From contig NZ_JAOCAH010000001.1 of NCBI RefSeq assembly GCF_029839275.1, positions 310,001-374,000 of the forward strand: a stretch of DNA of 64,000 bases. The letters run 5' to 3'. Position numbers and translations under genes: made by a program. Below the pieces are notes generated by a model. The model was not told the origin of the DNA. It worked only from the letters and a program-made list of their open reading frames with translations, and made no database searches. Origin of the DNA: Pseudomonas sp. GD03944. GTDB lineage: Bacteria; Pseudomonadota; Gammaproteobacteria; Pseudomonadales; Pseudomonadaceae. Shown piece by piece: positions 35,931-45,005 of this stretch. The stretch's first letter is position 1. Every line of letters begins with the position of its first letter.

Positions 35931-36794
35931 TTACCGGTGCCGGCGCGCCAGCGCACCGCCCAGCAGCCCGGTGACACACCCGGCGAGCAGCCCGCCGACG
36001 TGCGCGGCATTGGCGATGGCGCCGAATTGCAGCAGCTCGAAGATGCCGGTCATGCAGATCAGCAGCCAGACCAGCATCATCACCAGCACGCCCGGCGGCA
36101 GCCGGTAGCTGTCGTTCGGCGCCAGGCGCTGGTACAGCCAGCAGTGCCCCAGCAGCCCGTAGAGCACCCCGGACAGCCCGCCGAACAGCGACGGCCCGCC
36201 CCACCAATACTGGGCGAAATTCGACGCCAGGCTGAACAGCAGGGTCAGGGCCAGCAGGCTGATGGCGCCCTGCCGGTGTTCGATGCGCCGCCCCAGCTCC
36301 CAGTACCACAGGCTGTTCATCGCCAGGTGCAGCCAGCCGAAATGGATCAGCATCGGCGTGGCCAGCCGCCACCACTCGCCCTCGGCCAACGTGGCCGCCA
36401 GGTAGTTGAGGTAGATGCTGTCACCCTGGATGCGGAAATCGGTGAAGCTCAGCCAGCGAATGGTAGCGAAGTTCTCCCCCGCCGCCGTGATGCCGAACAC
36501 CACCAGGGTCAGCACCAGCATCACGGCCGTTACCGGGCTGCGCCAGAGGCGCGCCAGCAGGCCGTCGCCTGAGGCGGAGGCCACGGCGGGTGGCATCTCG
36601 GCCGCGGCGTCACCCTGGGGATAGCGCGCATACAGCTCACGCACCTGTTCGGCCAACTGCTCGCCCGGCACCCACAGCACCTGCTCGCCCGCCTCCTCCG
36701 AGACCCGGTGCGGCACCTGCAGGCGCCGCAACAGGGTCACGAAACCGCTGAGGTCCACCTGCACCGGCAGGCGCATGGCCACCACCGCACTCAC
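35931..36794 (-). CDS. Rhomboid-family intramembrane serine protease
   Basis: GlpG-like membrane protease, 287 residues. The N-terminal cytoplasmic part (about 90 residues) precedes six spans. The catalytic serine sits in GGLSGVLYG near residue 206 and the catalytic histidine in ANAAHVGGLLAG near 263; HFGWLHLAMNSLWYWELG matches the conserved loop. The start is a GTG at 36794, overlapping the upstream stop (GTGA) with GGAG before it; an ATG at 36776 is an alternative with a poorer ribosome site. Confidence 0.92.
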   Translation of the reverse strand: MSAVVAMRLPVQVDLSGFVTLLRRLQVPHRVSEEAGEQVLWVPGEQLAEQVRELYARYPQGDAAAEMPPAVASASGDGLLARLWRSPVTAVMLVLTLVVFGITAAGENFATIRWLSFTDFRIQGDSIYLNYLAATLAEGEWWRLATPMLIHFGWLHLAMNSLWYWELGRRIEHRQGAISLLALTLLFSLASNFAQYWWGGPSLFGGLSGVLYGLLGHCWLYQRLAPNDSYRLPPGVLVMMLVWLLICMTGIFELLQFGAIANAAHVGGLLAGCVTGLLGGALARRHR

Positions 36795-37765
36795 GAGGGC
36801 AGCTCCGGCTTGAGCACATCGACCCAGACGAACTTGTTCGGGTCCAGGCGGGTTTCCTGGTCCAGGCGGTAGGCCACCAGCTTGCCGTACATCACCGCGC
36901 TGTAGTCCAGGCAGGCCAGGTTGGGGCGGATCGGTGCCGGCTTGCCCCTGCGCCAGTAATGGCCGACGAACAGCATCGGTTCGTGTGCGCCATATTTCAG
37001 CAGTTCGTCCTTCTGCAGTTCCGACAGCGGCGTCTGGGCCGCCTGCACCGGCAAGGCGTCGGGCTGGAACACGATGTCGCCGTAGGTCTGCGGGTTCTCT
37101 TCCCAGAACTTGGTGCGGAAGAACGAGCGGGTGAAGCCGTCATTGCTGGTCAGCGTCAGGCCATGGGGCAGGCGCATGTCGGTGCCACGCAGCAGGCGAT
37201 CCAGCGCGGTGCAGGCGAAGCTGCCGGGCAGCGCCGAGGCCTGGAGGAAGTGCTCGTCGATGCAGGCATCCGGGAACTGCGCACGCAGCGGCTCGATCAG
37301 CCCGGCGTCCCAGCAGGCATGCACCACCCGAAAGCGGCCGGCGTCGATGAACAGCGGCATCTCGTAGAACCAGGCGAGAAATTCCCGCCATTCGCTCGGG
37401 TAGGCCGCGAACTGCTCCAGGGTTTCCTTGATCAGGCGCTCGTGACGCGGCGTGTGCTCGCGCACGAACTGCCGGCCGCTACCCGGCGGCGCCGGCGTGC
37501 TCCAGCCCAGGGCGTTGAACTCATGGTTGCCCATGATGCACAGCGCCTGGCCGGCAGCGACCATGTCATACACCAGGTGCAGCGATTCACGGATGCGCGG
37601 GCCCCGGTCTACCAGGTCGCCGACGAAGATCGCCATGCGCTCGGGATGACGCCAGGCGCCACCCTGCAGGCGATAGCCGAGCTGTTCCAGCAGGCGCTCG
37701 AGGGTATGGGCGCACCCGTGAATATCGCCAATCAGGTCATAGCTGCGCGACGGGTCCAGAGGCAT
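36791..37765 (-). CDS. Metallophosphoesterase (ApaH/PrpE-like)
   Basis: 324 residues. The dinuclear metal motifs appear in order: YDLIGDIHGCAHTLERLL, FVGDLVDRGPRIRES, IMGNHEFNALGW, and later GHYWRRGKP. This is a calcineurin-like phosphatase related to bis-nucleoside tetraphosphatases and protein phosphatases; which substrate it uses cannot be told. It follows nadK directly and overlaps the rhomboid gene, so the three are one transcription unit. Confidence 0.9.
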   Translation of the reverse strand: MPLDPSRSYDLIGDIHGCAHTLERLLEQLGYRLQGGAWRHPERMAIFVGDLVDRGPRIRESLHLVYDMVAAGQALCIMGNHEFNALGWSTPAPPGSGRQFVREHTPRHERLIKETLEQFAAYPSEWREFLAWFYEMPLFIDAGRFRVVHACWDAGLIEPLRAQFPDACIDEHFLQASALPGSFACTALDRLLRGTDMRLPHGLTLTSNDGFTRSFFRTKFWEENPQTYGDIVFQPDALPVQAAQTPLSELQKDELLKYGAHEPMLFVGHYWRRGKPAPIRPNLACLDYSAVMYGKLVAYRLDQETRLDPNKFVWVDVLKPELPS

Positions 37766-38656
37766 TCAATCACCCCCGCCACCGAGCCGGCTGCCCCAGC
37801 CCAGCTTGGTACGACAAACCTCGTAGTAGTTGTGATCCAGCGGATGGATCAGGCACAGCTTCTGCGGCTTCTTGCGCACCGTGATGGTGTCGCCCGGCGC
37901 GCAGGTGAAATGGTTCTGCCCGTCGCACGACACCTGCGGGTAGATCTGCAGGTCCTTGGAGACGACGATCTTCAGCTCGCTGTTGCCGTCCACCACGATC
38001 GGCCGGCTGGACAGAGTGTGCGGGTACATCGGCACCACCACGATCGCATCCAGCTTGGGGTGCATGATCGGCCCGCCGGCGGACAGCGCATAGGCGGTGG
38101 AACCGGTCGGGGTGGCGACGATCAGGCCGTCGGCCTTCTGGCTGCAGACGAACTGGCCGTTGATGTACAGCTCGAACTCGATCATCCGCGTGGACTTGCC
38201 CGGGTGCAACACCACGTCGTTGAGGGCGTCGCCCTGGCCGATGGCCTCGCCATGCCGGCGCACTTCAGCCTCGAGCAGAAAGCGGTTCTCGGTCAGGTAA
38301 TTGCCTTCCAGCACCTCGGCAATCTTCACCTCCAGCTCGTCGGGACGAATGTCGGTGAGAAACCCCAGGCTGCCGCGGTTGACGCCCAGCACCGGAATCT
38401 TGTGCCGGGCCAGGGCGCGGGCCGCGCCCAGCAGGCTGCCGTCGCCACCGACCACCACCACCATGTCGCACACCTCGCCCAGGTTCTTGCGCGAGGAGGT
38501 CTGCAAGCCATGGCCCGGAAGCACTTCGGCGATGGTGTCCTCGAGAATCACGTGCAGGTGGCGGTCGAGGAGAAACTTCTTCAGCCGGCGGATGGTGTCG
38601 AGCACCTGGGGACTGCCCAGGCGACCGATGATGCCGATATTGCGAAACTGCTCCAT
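37766..38656 (-). CDS. nadK: NAD kinase
   Basis: Phosphorylates NAD to NADP with ATP in the cytoplasm. 296 residues from the ATG at 38656 (MEQFRNIGIIGRLGSPQVLD). The GGDG motif is in VVVVGGDGSLLGAARAL, and the other signatures are NRGSLGFLTD, LNDVVLHPGK and ATPTGSTAYALSAGGPI. The longer frame to 38740 overlaps the divergent promoter region. The end abuts the metallophosphatase start without a gap. Confidence 0.97.
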   Translation of the reverse strand: MEQFRNIGIIGRLGSPQVLDTIRRLKKFLLDRHLHVILEDTIAEVLPGHGLQTSSRKNLGEVCDMVVVVGGDGSLLGAARALARHKIPVLGVNRGSLGFLTDIRPDELEVKIAEVLEGNYLTENRFLLEAEVRRHGEAIGQGDALNDVVLHPGKSTRMIEFELYINGQFVCSQKADGLIVATPTGSTAYALSAGGPIMHPKLDAIVVVPMYPHTLSSRPIVVDGNSELKIVVSKDLQIYPQVSCDGQNHFTCAPGDTITVRKKPQKLCLIHPLDHNYYEVCRTKLGWGSRLGGGGD

Positions 38657-38804
38657 GGTGCTCCCGCGAACTCTGGGTGTAGAGGGCCGATTATGGGCGA
38701 AAGGCCGCGGCAGCGGCAAACGCGGGACTTTGCCGGGCATTGCCGAACGCAGCGATGAGCCGTTTTGCCACGGCCAGATGAAGATTAGGCGCTATGCTCG
38801 CAGG

Positions 38805-39761
38805 ATGACGCCCTTTTCCTCACTCGCCGACCTGCCCCAGCGCCTGCGCCAGCCCGCGGTAAGGGACCTGGCCTGGGTCCTGCTGTCGCCGCCATTGCTC
38901 AGCCATACGCCCTGGCCGCAACGCCACCCGCTGATCGCCAGCGCCTGGAGCCGTGCCCCCGACGCTCTGGCCGACTGGCTGCTGCATCAGGACCAGGACA
39001 GCAGCGCCCTGCTCGCCTGGCTCGCGCAAAGCTCGGTGCGCCGCCTCGGGCTGTATTACGAACGCCTCTGGCAATTCGCCCTGCGTGCGGCGCCCGGTAT
39101 CGAACTGCTGGCGGCCAACCTGCCGATCCGCCAGGGCGGGCACACCCTGGGCGAGCTGGACCTGCTGCTGCGCGACGAGGAAGGCACCCACCACCTGGAG
39201 CTGGCAGTGAAACTCTACCTGGGGCCGGAGCACGACGACGGTGACCAGGCGCGGCAGTGGCTGGGCCCGGGCAGTCATGATCGCCTGGATATCAAACTCG
39301 ACCACCTCAGCCAGCACCAGTTGCCGCTGTCCGCCCGTGCCGAAGCCCGCCCGGCATTGGCCGAGCTCGACGTGCCGGGCATCAACGCCGCGCTGTGGCT
39401 GGGTGGCTACCTGTTTTACCCCTGGCCCCACACCTGCCACCCGCCGCAAGGCGCCAACCCACAGCACCTGACGGGCCACTGGCTGCACCGCCGTGACTGG
39501 CCGGCCTTCCGGCGCGACAGCCCACCCGGCACCTGGCAACCCCTGCCTCGCCAGGCCTGGCTGGCACCGGCGCGCATCGCCACGGAAGACCTGTGGGGCA
39601 GCGAACGGCTCAGCCAGTGGTTCGACGACCTGCTACCGCTGAGCAACGCTCAGCTCCTGGCACGCGTGCAGCCCGACGCCCACGGCGACTGGGTGGAAGC
39701 CGAGCGAATCTTTCTGGTGGATGACCGGTGGCCGGAAACGGACGAGACGCCCTCGCCCTGA
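38805..39761 (+). CDS. DUF1853 family protein
   Basis: 318 residues from the ATG at 38805 (MTPFSSLADLPQRLRQPAVR); the open frame reaches back to 38301 but that part is antisense to nadK. Family blocks are RRLGLYYERLWQFAL, GGHTLGELDLLLRDEEGTHH and ELAVKLYLGP. These E-x-D and E-x-K acidic/lysine positions resemble a PD-(D/E)xK nuclease core, which is inference. Divergent from nadK, convergent with the cNMP gene. Confidence 0.88.
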   Translation: MTPFSSLADLPQRLRQPAVRDLAWVLLSPPLLSHTPWPQRHPLIASAWSRAPDALADWLLHQDQDSSALLAWLAQSSVRRLGLYYERLWQFALRAAPGIELLAANLPIRQGGHTLGELDLLLRDEEGTHHLELAVKLYLGPEHDDGDQARQWLGPGSHDRLDIKLDHLSQHQLPLSARAEARPALAELDVPGINAALWLGGYLFYPWPHTCHPPQGANPQHLTGHWLHRRDWPAFRRDSPPGTWQPLPRQAWLAPARIATEDLWGSERLSQWFDDLLPLSNAQLLARVQPDAHGDWVEAERIFLVDDRWPETDETPSP

Positions 39762-39765
39762 GCGA

Positions 39766-40875
39766 TCAGCGGCTGCGTTCGATGCGTCCGCCGGAGCGGG
39801 CCAGGTAACCGGAACCGCTTTCGCACAGCAGCGCATCGCGCTGCGCCACGGGCAGGGCATCCAGGCCATCGCGCAATGCATAGGCGCGGTAGCCGAGCTG
39901 CGACAGCAGGAACACCGCACTGGCGCTGCGCTTGCCGCTGTCGCAGTAGCACAGGTAGGTACGGCCCTTGTCCAGCAGCCGGGCCTTCAGGCGCAGCAGC
40001 TGCAGCGGCATATGCAGGGACTGGGGCGCGTGGGCGCGTTCGTATTCTTCCTGCAGGCGCACGTCCAGCCACTGCGCATCGGCACTGAGCAGGCGCGCGG
40101 CCTCGCCGAGGGAGACTTCGTCGACCACCGGCGCCTTGAGCAGGGAAAAGAAATCCTGGCGGCTCAGGCGCAGCACGACGCCGTCGTCCAGCAGGGTCAC
40201 CGTGGCGTTGCGTGGCCGGTCGGCGAGCAGCGCTTCTTCACCGAAGCAGGCGCCAACCTCGAGTTCAGCCAGCACTTGGCTGTCACTGCCGGCCCCGCGG
40301 ATGACCTCGGCCCGGCCGTTTTTCAGGAAGTAGCAGCAATCGCCGGTCTCGCCCTCACGCAGCACCGTGCTGCCAGCCGCCAGCTCGACCCGCTGCAGGC
40401 GCTCGAGCATGGCCCGCACGTTGGAAGGTGGCACCTTGGAGAACAGCGGGTTTTCCAGCAGGCGCTCCAGCCACTCCACCTCGTCGCCCTGCTGCCCCAG
40501 TTCCAGTAACAGGTCCTGGTAGGCCAGGCGCCAGGTCAGCAGGCGGTTGAGCAAGGCGCTGTCCAGCGCCAGGACACTGACGTCGCTCAGGGCGCGGGCT
40601 TCGTGCAGACGCGGCAGGCTGGGCGAAAGCGGGTGGCAGCTGGCTTCGCTGCCGGCCACCAGGCGCTGAGGCTGGCCATCGGCGCCCTGCAGCAGCAACT
40701 CCCCGGCCAGCAGGTAATAGGTCAGGCGGGCCTGATCCCCCTGGCGGAACAGCAGCTGTCCTGCCAACAGCGGCTGCGGCACCAACTGGCTGCGCAACTC
40801 GCGCCATTGCTGCTCGGACAGCACGTTGAGTGGCGTCAGACTGCGCAGCTGCTCGGGGTTCAGGGGTTCACTCAT
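39766..40875 (-). CDS. Double cyclic-nucleotide-binding-like and rhodanese fusion protein
   Basis: 369 residues. There are two cNMP-binding-like folds: one at about 10-130 (LLAGQLLFRQGDQARLTYYL) and one at about 140-260 (AGSTVLREGETGDCCYFLKN, then ACFGEEALLADRPRNATV). The second carries the usual GEEAL and RPRNATV phosphate-cassette-like block; the first lacks it. The C-terminal 110 residues are a rhodanese domain whose active-site loop CDSGKRS (Cys near 311) is intact. No HTH is present, so it is not a CRP-type regulator. A redox or sulfur-transfer enzyme gated by a nucleotide is a reasonable guess. Confidence 0.88.
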   Translation of the reverse strand: MSEPLNPEQLRSLTPLNVLSEQQWRELRSQLVPQPLLAGQLLFRQGDQARLTYYLLAGELLLQGADGQPQRLVAGSEASCHPLSPSLPRLHEARALSDVSVLALDSALLNRLLTWRLAYQDLLLELGQQGDEVEWLERLLENPLFSKVPPSNVRAMLERLQRVELAAGSTVLREGETGDCCYFLKNGRAEVIRGAGSDSQVLAELEVGACFGEEALLADRPRNATVTLLDDGVVLRLSRQDFFSLLKAPVVDEVSLGEAARLLSADAQWLDVRLQEEYERAHAPQSLHMPLQLLRLKARLLDKGRTYLCYCDSGKRSASAVFLLSQLGYRAYALRDGLDALPVAQRDALLCESGSGYLARSGGRIERSR

Positions 40876-40896
40876 GGAAAATCCAGGCTCCGCTGG

Positions 40897-41865
40897 TCAA
40901 GAGTCAGTGTAGCCGGCTGCCGCAGAACCACCTGCCGGTCGCCGTAACGCCAGGGCAGCCTCTCGCCCCTGCAGACCGCCCGTGTGCACGAACAACACAC
41001 GACTGCCGCGCGCAAAGTAACCGGCCTGCACCTGGTGGCGCAACGCAATTAATGCCTTGGCGGTGTACACCGGCTCCAGCGGCAATCCACTCGCCACTTC
41101 AGTGGCCTGAAGAAAGGCCAGCAGCTCGTCATCGACCCGGGCGAATCCGCCGCGGCTGACGTCCAGCAATTCGTAGCCACCCATCGTCACCCGGGCATCC
41201 TGCAGGATCGATGCGACCTGTTCCGCCACGCCATGCCCGTGCGGCACGGCCATGGCGCCGTAGACCGGGCGAGCGCCCTGCTCCCCCAGCACCAGCCCGG
41301 CCAGCGTGGTGCCGGTGCCACAGGCCAGCCACCAGCCGTGGTAGTCGGCCCAACCAAGCGCAGGCAATTGCGCACGGGCCTGGCTCACCAGGTCGACGCA
41401 GCCCAATGCCCCGGGCAGGCCACCGCCGCCTTCGGGGACGCAATGAAAGTCTGGATAACGCTCGCGCCAGGGCATCCAGAAACCCGCCTCATGCCGGGCA
41501 CGGTAACCGCCGTAGCCCAGCCAGTGCAGGTCCATGCCGAAATGCTGGAGGTCGCGCACAGTCGGTGTGTCCTGCGGCGTGCCGCGCAGCAGCCCTACCG
41601 TGGCAAAGCCGAAGCGCCGGCCGGCAGCGGCCAAGGCGTGCAGATGATTGGAGTGGGCGCCGCCCAGGCTGATCACGCCCTGGGCGCCCGCGGCACTGGC
41701 CGCGCGCAGATGATGCTGGAGCTTGAACCATTTGTTGCCGCTGATCAGCGGGTCGATCAGGTCGAGGCGCAGCACCGCCACCTCGACACCCGCCGCTTCC
41801 AGCCAGTCGAGGTGCAGCGGCTGCAGCGGCGCGGATGCCGCCCAGTCAGGAATGACGAGCGACAA
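40897..41865 (-). CDS. PLP-dependent enzyme of the ACC deaminase/D-cysteine desulfhydrase family
   Basis: 322 residues. The PLP lysine lies in the family block DPLISGNKWFKLQHHL, followed by ISLGGAHSNHLHALAAAG and the phosphate-binding CGTGTTLAGLVLG. ACC deaminase and D-cysteine desulfhydrase differ at a few active-site residues that I did not assign, so the call stays at family level. It begins 3 bases after the upstream stop and probably shares a transcript with it. Confidence 0.88.
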   Translation of the reverse strand: MSLVIPDWAASAPLQPLHLDWLEAAGVEVAVLRLDLIDPLISGNKWFKLQHHLRAASAAGAQGVISLGGAHSNHLHALAAAGRRFGFATVGLLRGTPQDTPTVRDLQHFGMDLHWLGYGGYRARHEAGFWMPWRERYPDFHCVPEGGGGLPGALGCVDLVSQARAQLPALGWADYHGWWLACGTGTTLAGLVLGEQGARPVYGAMAVPHGHGVAEQVASILQDARVTMGGYELLDVSRGGFARVDDELLAFLQATEVASGLPLEPVYTAKALIALRHQVQAGYFARGSRVLFVHTGGLQGREAALALRRPAGGSAAAGYTDS

Positions 41866-41868
41866 GGC

Positions 41869-43239
41869 TCAGCTGACGGTACGCAGGCGGCTGCTGGCCT
41901 TGTGGCGCGCGCAGCAGTTGGAATCGCCCACGGCGAAACGGCTGGGGGTGTCGACGCGGTCGATCGGGATGGCGCAGCGCTCGCCGCTGGGCAAGGCCGC
42001 TTCGCAGGTCGGCTGCTGGTAATGGGCCAGCCAGTGGCGGTACTGCTCCTCGGACACGAAGCACTTGGCCGCGGCATAGGCCATGGGGTTGTCCTGGTAG
42101 CGCGCGATGTCCTGCAGCGGAATCGTCAGGTGACCGGCGCCCGGGTGGTAGACCACGAACACCACGCCCAGCTTGGCCAGCCGCTCGAGAATCTGGTCGC
42201 CGCCCTGGTTGGTCAGCGCGTCGCGCTCACGCTTGAGGCGTTCCAGCTCCTGCTGGGTCTGGGCATCCTGTTCGTTGCGGTACGCCAGCTCGACATCGCG
42301 GATGGCAATCTGCTCTTTGTACTCGACCACGGCCGAGGCGATCTTGGCCTGCATTTCCCCCTCGAACTGGGCGCGCAGGATGTCGCTCTCGGTGCGCCCG
42401 TTGCGCTCGATGGCGCGCAACTGCTCGCTCATTTCCTCGCGGGACGACTGGAAACTGCTGGCCTGGGCCGCCAGTTGCGCCTTCAGCGTGGCGTTCAATT
42501 CTTCCTGCTGACGCAGGGCCTGGTGCATACCATGGATCTGCGACTGCAGGTTCTTGCTCTGCTCTTCGCCGGCCAGGCGGAACTTGGCCAGTTCCTCTTC
42601 GTGCTGCTGGCTGAGGCTGGCAATACGCAGGCGCTGCTGCTTGATCAGTTGTGCGGTCTTGAGGCGGTGCTCCTGCTCCATTTTCGCGGCGAGCTTTTCC
42701 GCGACTTCCTTGGCCGGGTCCGGGGCGTACCACTGCTCTTCCGAGGCCATCTGCAGGCGCTCGGGGGCGACCGCCTGGGCGCTGTCGTCCTCGACCAGCA
42801 CACCCAGGCTGTTGCGTTTGATGGTTTCGCGCAGCAGCACCAGGTCGTTCTGGCCAGGCGCCAGGCTCGGGTCCCACAGGTGCATCTGGTGCCAGGACAC
42901 CGGGCACTGGCTGCGGCAGGCCAGGCGGATCGGCCCGGCGCCCATGTCGGGGCCGCGCCCGGCGCGCTCGGCCAGGTGCTGCAGGGGAATGTTCCAGCCC
43001 TTGTCAGGCGCCCCGCGCTCGTCGAAATCCAGGTAGAAGAACACCACGGCCTTGATCAGCAGGCGCGGGTTGATCACCACGTAGGCGACACGCATCTGCT
43101 CGTCGGCGAACTCGGGCATGTTGACCACGCCATCGAGCAGCGCTTCGAATTCGGGAAAGAACATTTGCTTGCAGATGCCGCCACGTTCACTGAAGAACAT
43201 CACGGCCTCAACCATCTGCGGCTTGTTCTGCATGCTCAT
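41869..43239 (-). CDS. Coiled-coil protein of unknown function with C-terminal cysteine motif
   Basis: 456 residues from the ATG at 43239 (AGAGGG upstream). Three parts are visible: a globular N-terminal domain of about 160 residues, a long coiled coil (about 170-350, e.g. EEELAKFRLAGEEQSKNLQS), and a C-terminal domain of about 100 residues with a C-x8-C...CC-x2-H pattern (CEAALPSGERC, then NCCARH) that could bind zinc. No nucleotide-binding motif exists. Such proteins are sometimes labelled chromosome-partitioning related in Pseudomonas, but nothing here supports that role. Confidence 0.8.
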   Translation of the reverse strand: MSMQNKPQMVEAVMFFSERGGICKQMFFPEFEALLDGVVNMPEFADEQMRVAYVVINPRLLIKAVVFFYLDFDERGAPDKGWNIPLQHLAERAGRGPDMGAGPIRLACRSQCPVSWHQMHLWDPSLAPGQNDLVLLRETIKRNSLGVLVEDDSAQAVAPERLQMASEEQWYAPDPAKEVAEKLAAKMEQEHRLKTAQLIKQQRLRIASLSQQHEEELAKFRLAGEEQSKNLQSQIHGMHQALRQQEELNATLKAQLAAQASSFQSSREEMSEQLRAIERNGRTESDILRAQFEGEMQAKIASAVVEYKEQIAIRDVELAYRNEQDAQTQQELERLKRERDALTNQGGDQILERLAKLGVVFVVYHPGAGHLTIPLQDIARYQDNPMAYAAAKCFVSEEQYRHWLAHYQQPTCEAALPSGERCAIPIDRVDTPSRFAVGDSNCCARHKASSRLRTVS

Positions 43240-44027
43240 CGGTTTCCCTCTAGGCCAACACGGTGAAGTCCGCTCAAGCGGGTATACGCCATCACGAAAC
43301 GAGCTCCCCAGACACTCGGTACAACAGACACGCCGCGGGCCTGTGCGGGCAACGGCCGCACAGGCCCGGTACAGCGAATCAACGGTTGATTGTGTGGTAA
43401 GGCATCGCCTGTATTTCAGGCGCTATCCCTTTGTTTACGCAAGTCTAGGGGAAAAGCCGAAGCCAGCAATGTGACTGGGTTGGCAGTCGCTCCGCGCACT
43501 GGAGCGCGCAGACCGGCGGCAGCGCAAAACTGTGATGGGCTTGGTGCAAGCCGCAAAAGGCAAACGGCCTCGTCACTGCTTCCGCGGGCGCTGCCACACG
43601 GCGCTCTACCTTTCACCGGCGCTCGGCAGCGCCACGGCTCGCCCTCGCGAAATGCCGTCGAACATCGGCGGATTTCCGCTTCTTTGCCTCAGCGCATGAG
43701 CGTCTTACCGCTCACGCGGCTTCCTGCTCGGGCAACCGAACCGCTCTAGGGCGGGAATGCTGTCAAACTGGCACGCCATCTGCTGCGCCCAGCACGTCCG
43801 CGCGAACCAGACGTACGGAACGACTGATAAAAAAGATAAGAGGTCAGCGATGCATCGCCTTCCATTTCTCGTCACACCCCCTGTGCGTCCCGCACACGGA
43901 CGCCCCCGGTTACCCACGAAAAACCCCTTCTGATAATCGCCACAGGTCATTGACCCTGCCGGCCGGATAACGCGTGCCTGCGCGTATTTTTTCTGCCTGA
44001 ACACAACAATAAGAACGGAGAATTCCC
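43240..44027. other. Gene-poor region of about 790 bases with a perfect 13-bp hairpin
   Basis: No frame here has convincing coding character: the 119-codon plus-strand frame at 43390-43749 is low-complexity, Arg/Ala/Ser-rich and lacks a ribosome site. The clearest structure is CGGGCCTGTGCGG (43336-43348) paired with CCGCACAGGCCCG (43356-43368), loop GCAACGG, with no T-run. A smaller hairpin CGCCTG/CAGGCG is at 43406-43422. The TAXI gene promoter must lie at the right end. Confidence 0.5.
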
Positions 44028-44984
44028 ATGCGTTTGAGCAAACGCCTCAGCCTGCTGGCTGCCGTTGCGGTACTGGCCCACAGTCCCGTCACCCTGGCCG
44101 AGCCCACCAAGATCAACATCCTGACCGGCGGCACCAGCGGGGTTTACTACCCCATCGGCGTGGCCCTGTCGGACCTCTACAGCGAAAACATCCGGGGGTC
44201 GGAAACGACCGTACGGGCAACCAAGGCATCGGTGGAAAACCTCAACCTGCTGCAGATCGGCCGCGGCCAACTGGCGTTCGCCCTGGGCGACTCGGTCGCC
44301 GACGCCTGGAAAGGCGACCAGGAAACCGGGTTCAAGGCGCCGCGGGACAGACTTCGCGCCGTGGCCGGCATCTATCCGAACTACATTCAGGTGGTCGCGC
44401 GCCGGGATTCGGGGATACAGACCCTGGCCGACCTCAAAGGCAAGCGCATTTCCCTCGGCGCGCCGCGCTCGGGAACGGAGCTCAACGCACGGGCCATTTT
44501 CAAGGCCGCCGGCCTGACCTACGACGATATGGGGCAGATCGATTTCAAACCCTACGCCGAGTCGGTGGAGCTGATCAGACGCAATGAACTCGATGCCACC
44601 TTGCAGTCCGCAGGCCTGGGCATGGCGGCCATTCGCGATCTGGCCTCGGCGATGCCCATCACCTTCGTGTCCATCCCGGCGGACGTCGTGGGCCGCATCG
44701 GCAATGGCGCCTACCAGGCAGGAATCATCCCGGCAGGCACTTACCAAGGCCAGAGCAGCGATGTACCCACGGTCACCATCACCAACGTCCTGGTCAGCCA
44801 GACGAAGGTTTCCGATGCAGTGGCCTACCAGATGACCAAGCTGCTGTTCGAAAACCTCGACCACCTGGCCGCCTCGCACCCTGCCGCCAAAGACATCAGG
44901 CTGGAGCGCGCGGTGCAGGGCTTGCCGATTCCCCTGCACCCCGGCGCCGAACGCTATTACAAGGAGGCTGGGGTGCTGAAGTAG
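44028..44984 (+). CDS. TAXI-family TRAP solute-binding protein
   Basis: 318 residues with a signal peptide (MRLSKRLSLLAAVAVLAHSP...TLAE) and GGAG before the start. The TAXI signature follows at once: INILTGGTSGVYYPIGVALS, with the block GAPRSGTELNARAIFKAAGL in the middle. It is a periplasmic receptor for a TRAP system, often for glutamate-like or other organic acids. No TAXI-type fused permease is beside it, so the partner is elsewhere or the protein acts alone. Convergent with the NTF2-like gene. Confidence 0.92.
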   Translation: MRLSKRLSLLAAVAVLAHSPVTLAEPTKINILTGGTSGVYYPIGVALSDLYSENIRGSETTVRATKASVENLNLLQIGRGQLAFALGDSVADAWKGDQETGFKAPRDRLRAVAGIYPNYIQVVARRDSGIQTLADLKGKRISLGAPRSGTELNARAIFKAAGLTYDDMGQIDFKPYAESVELIRRNELDATLQSAGLGMAAIRDLASAMPITFVSIPADVVGRIGNGAYQAGIIPAGTYQGQSSDVPTVTITNVLVSQTKVSDAVAYQMTKLLFENLDHLAASHPAAKDIRLERAVQGLPIPLHPGAERYYKEAGVLK

Positions 44985-45005
44985 CCCAGCGGACCGGGCA
45001 AGCGG

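Noticed and set aside
43390..43749. A 119-codon plus-strand frame in the gene-poor region
   Set aside because: Arg/Ala/Ser-rich, with no ribosome site and no domain; compatible with chance in GC-rich DNA.
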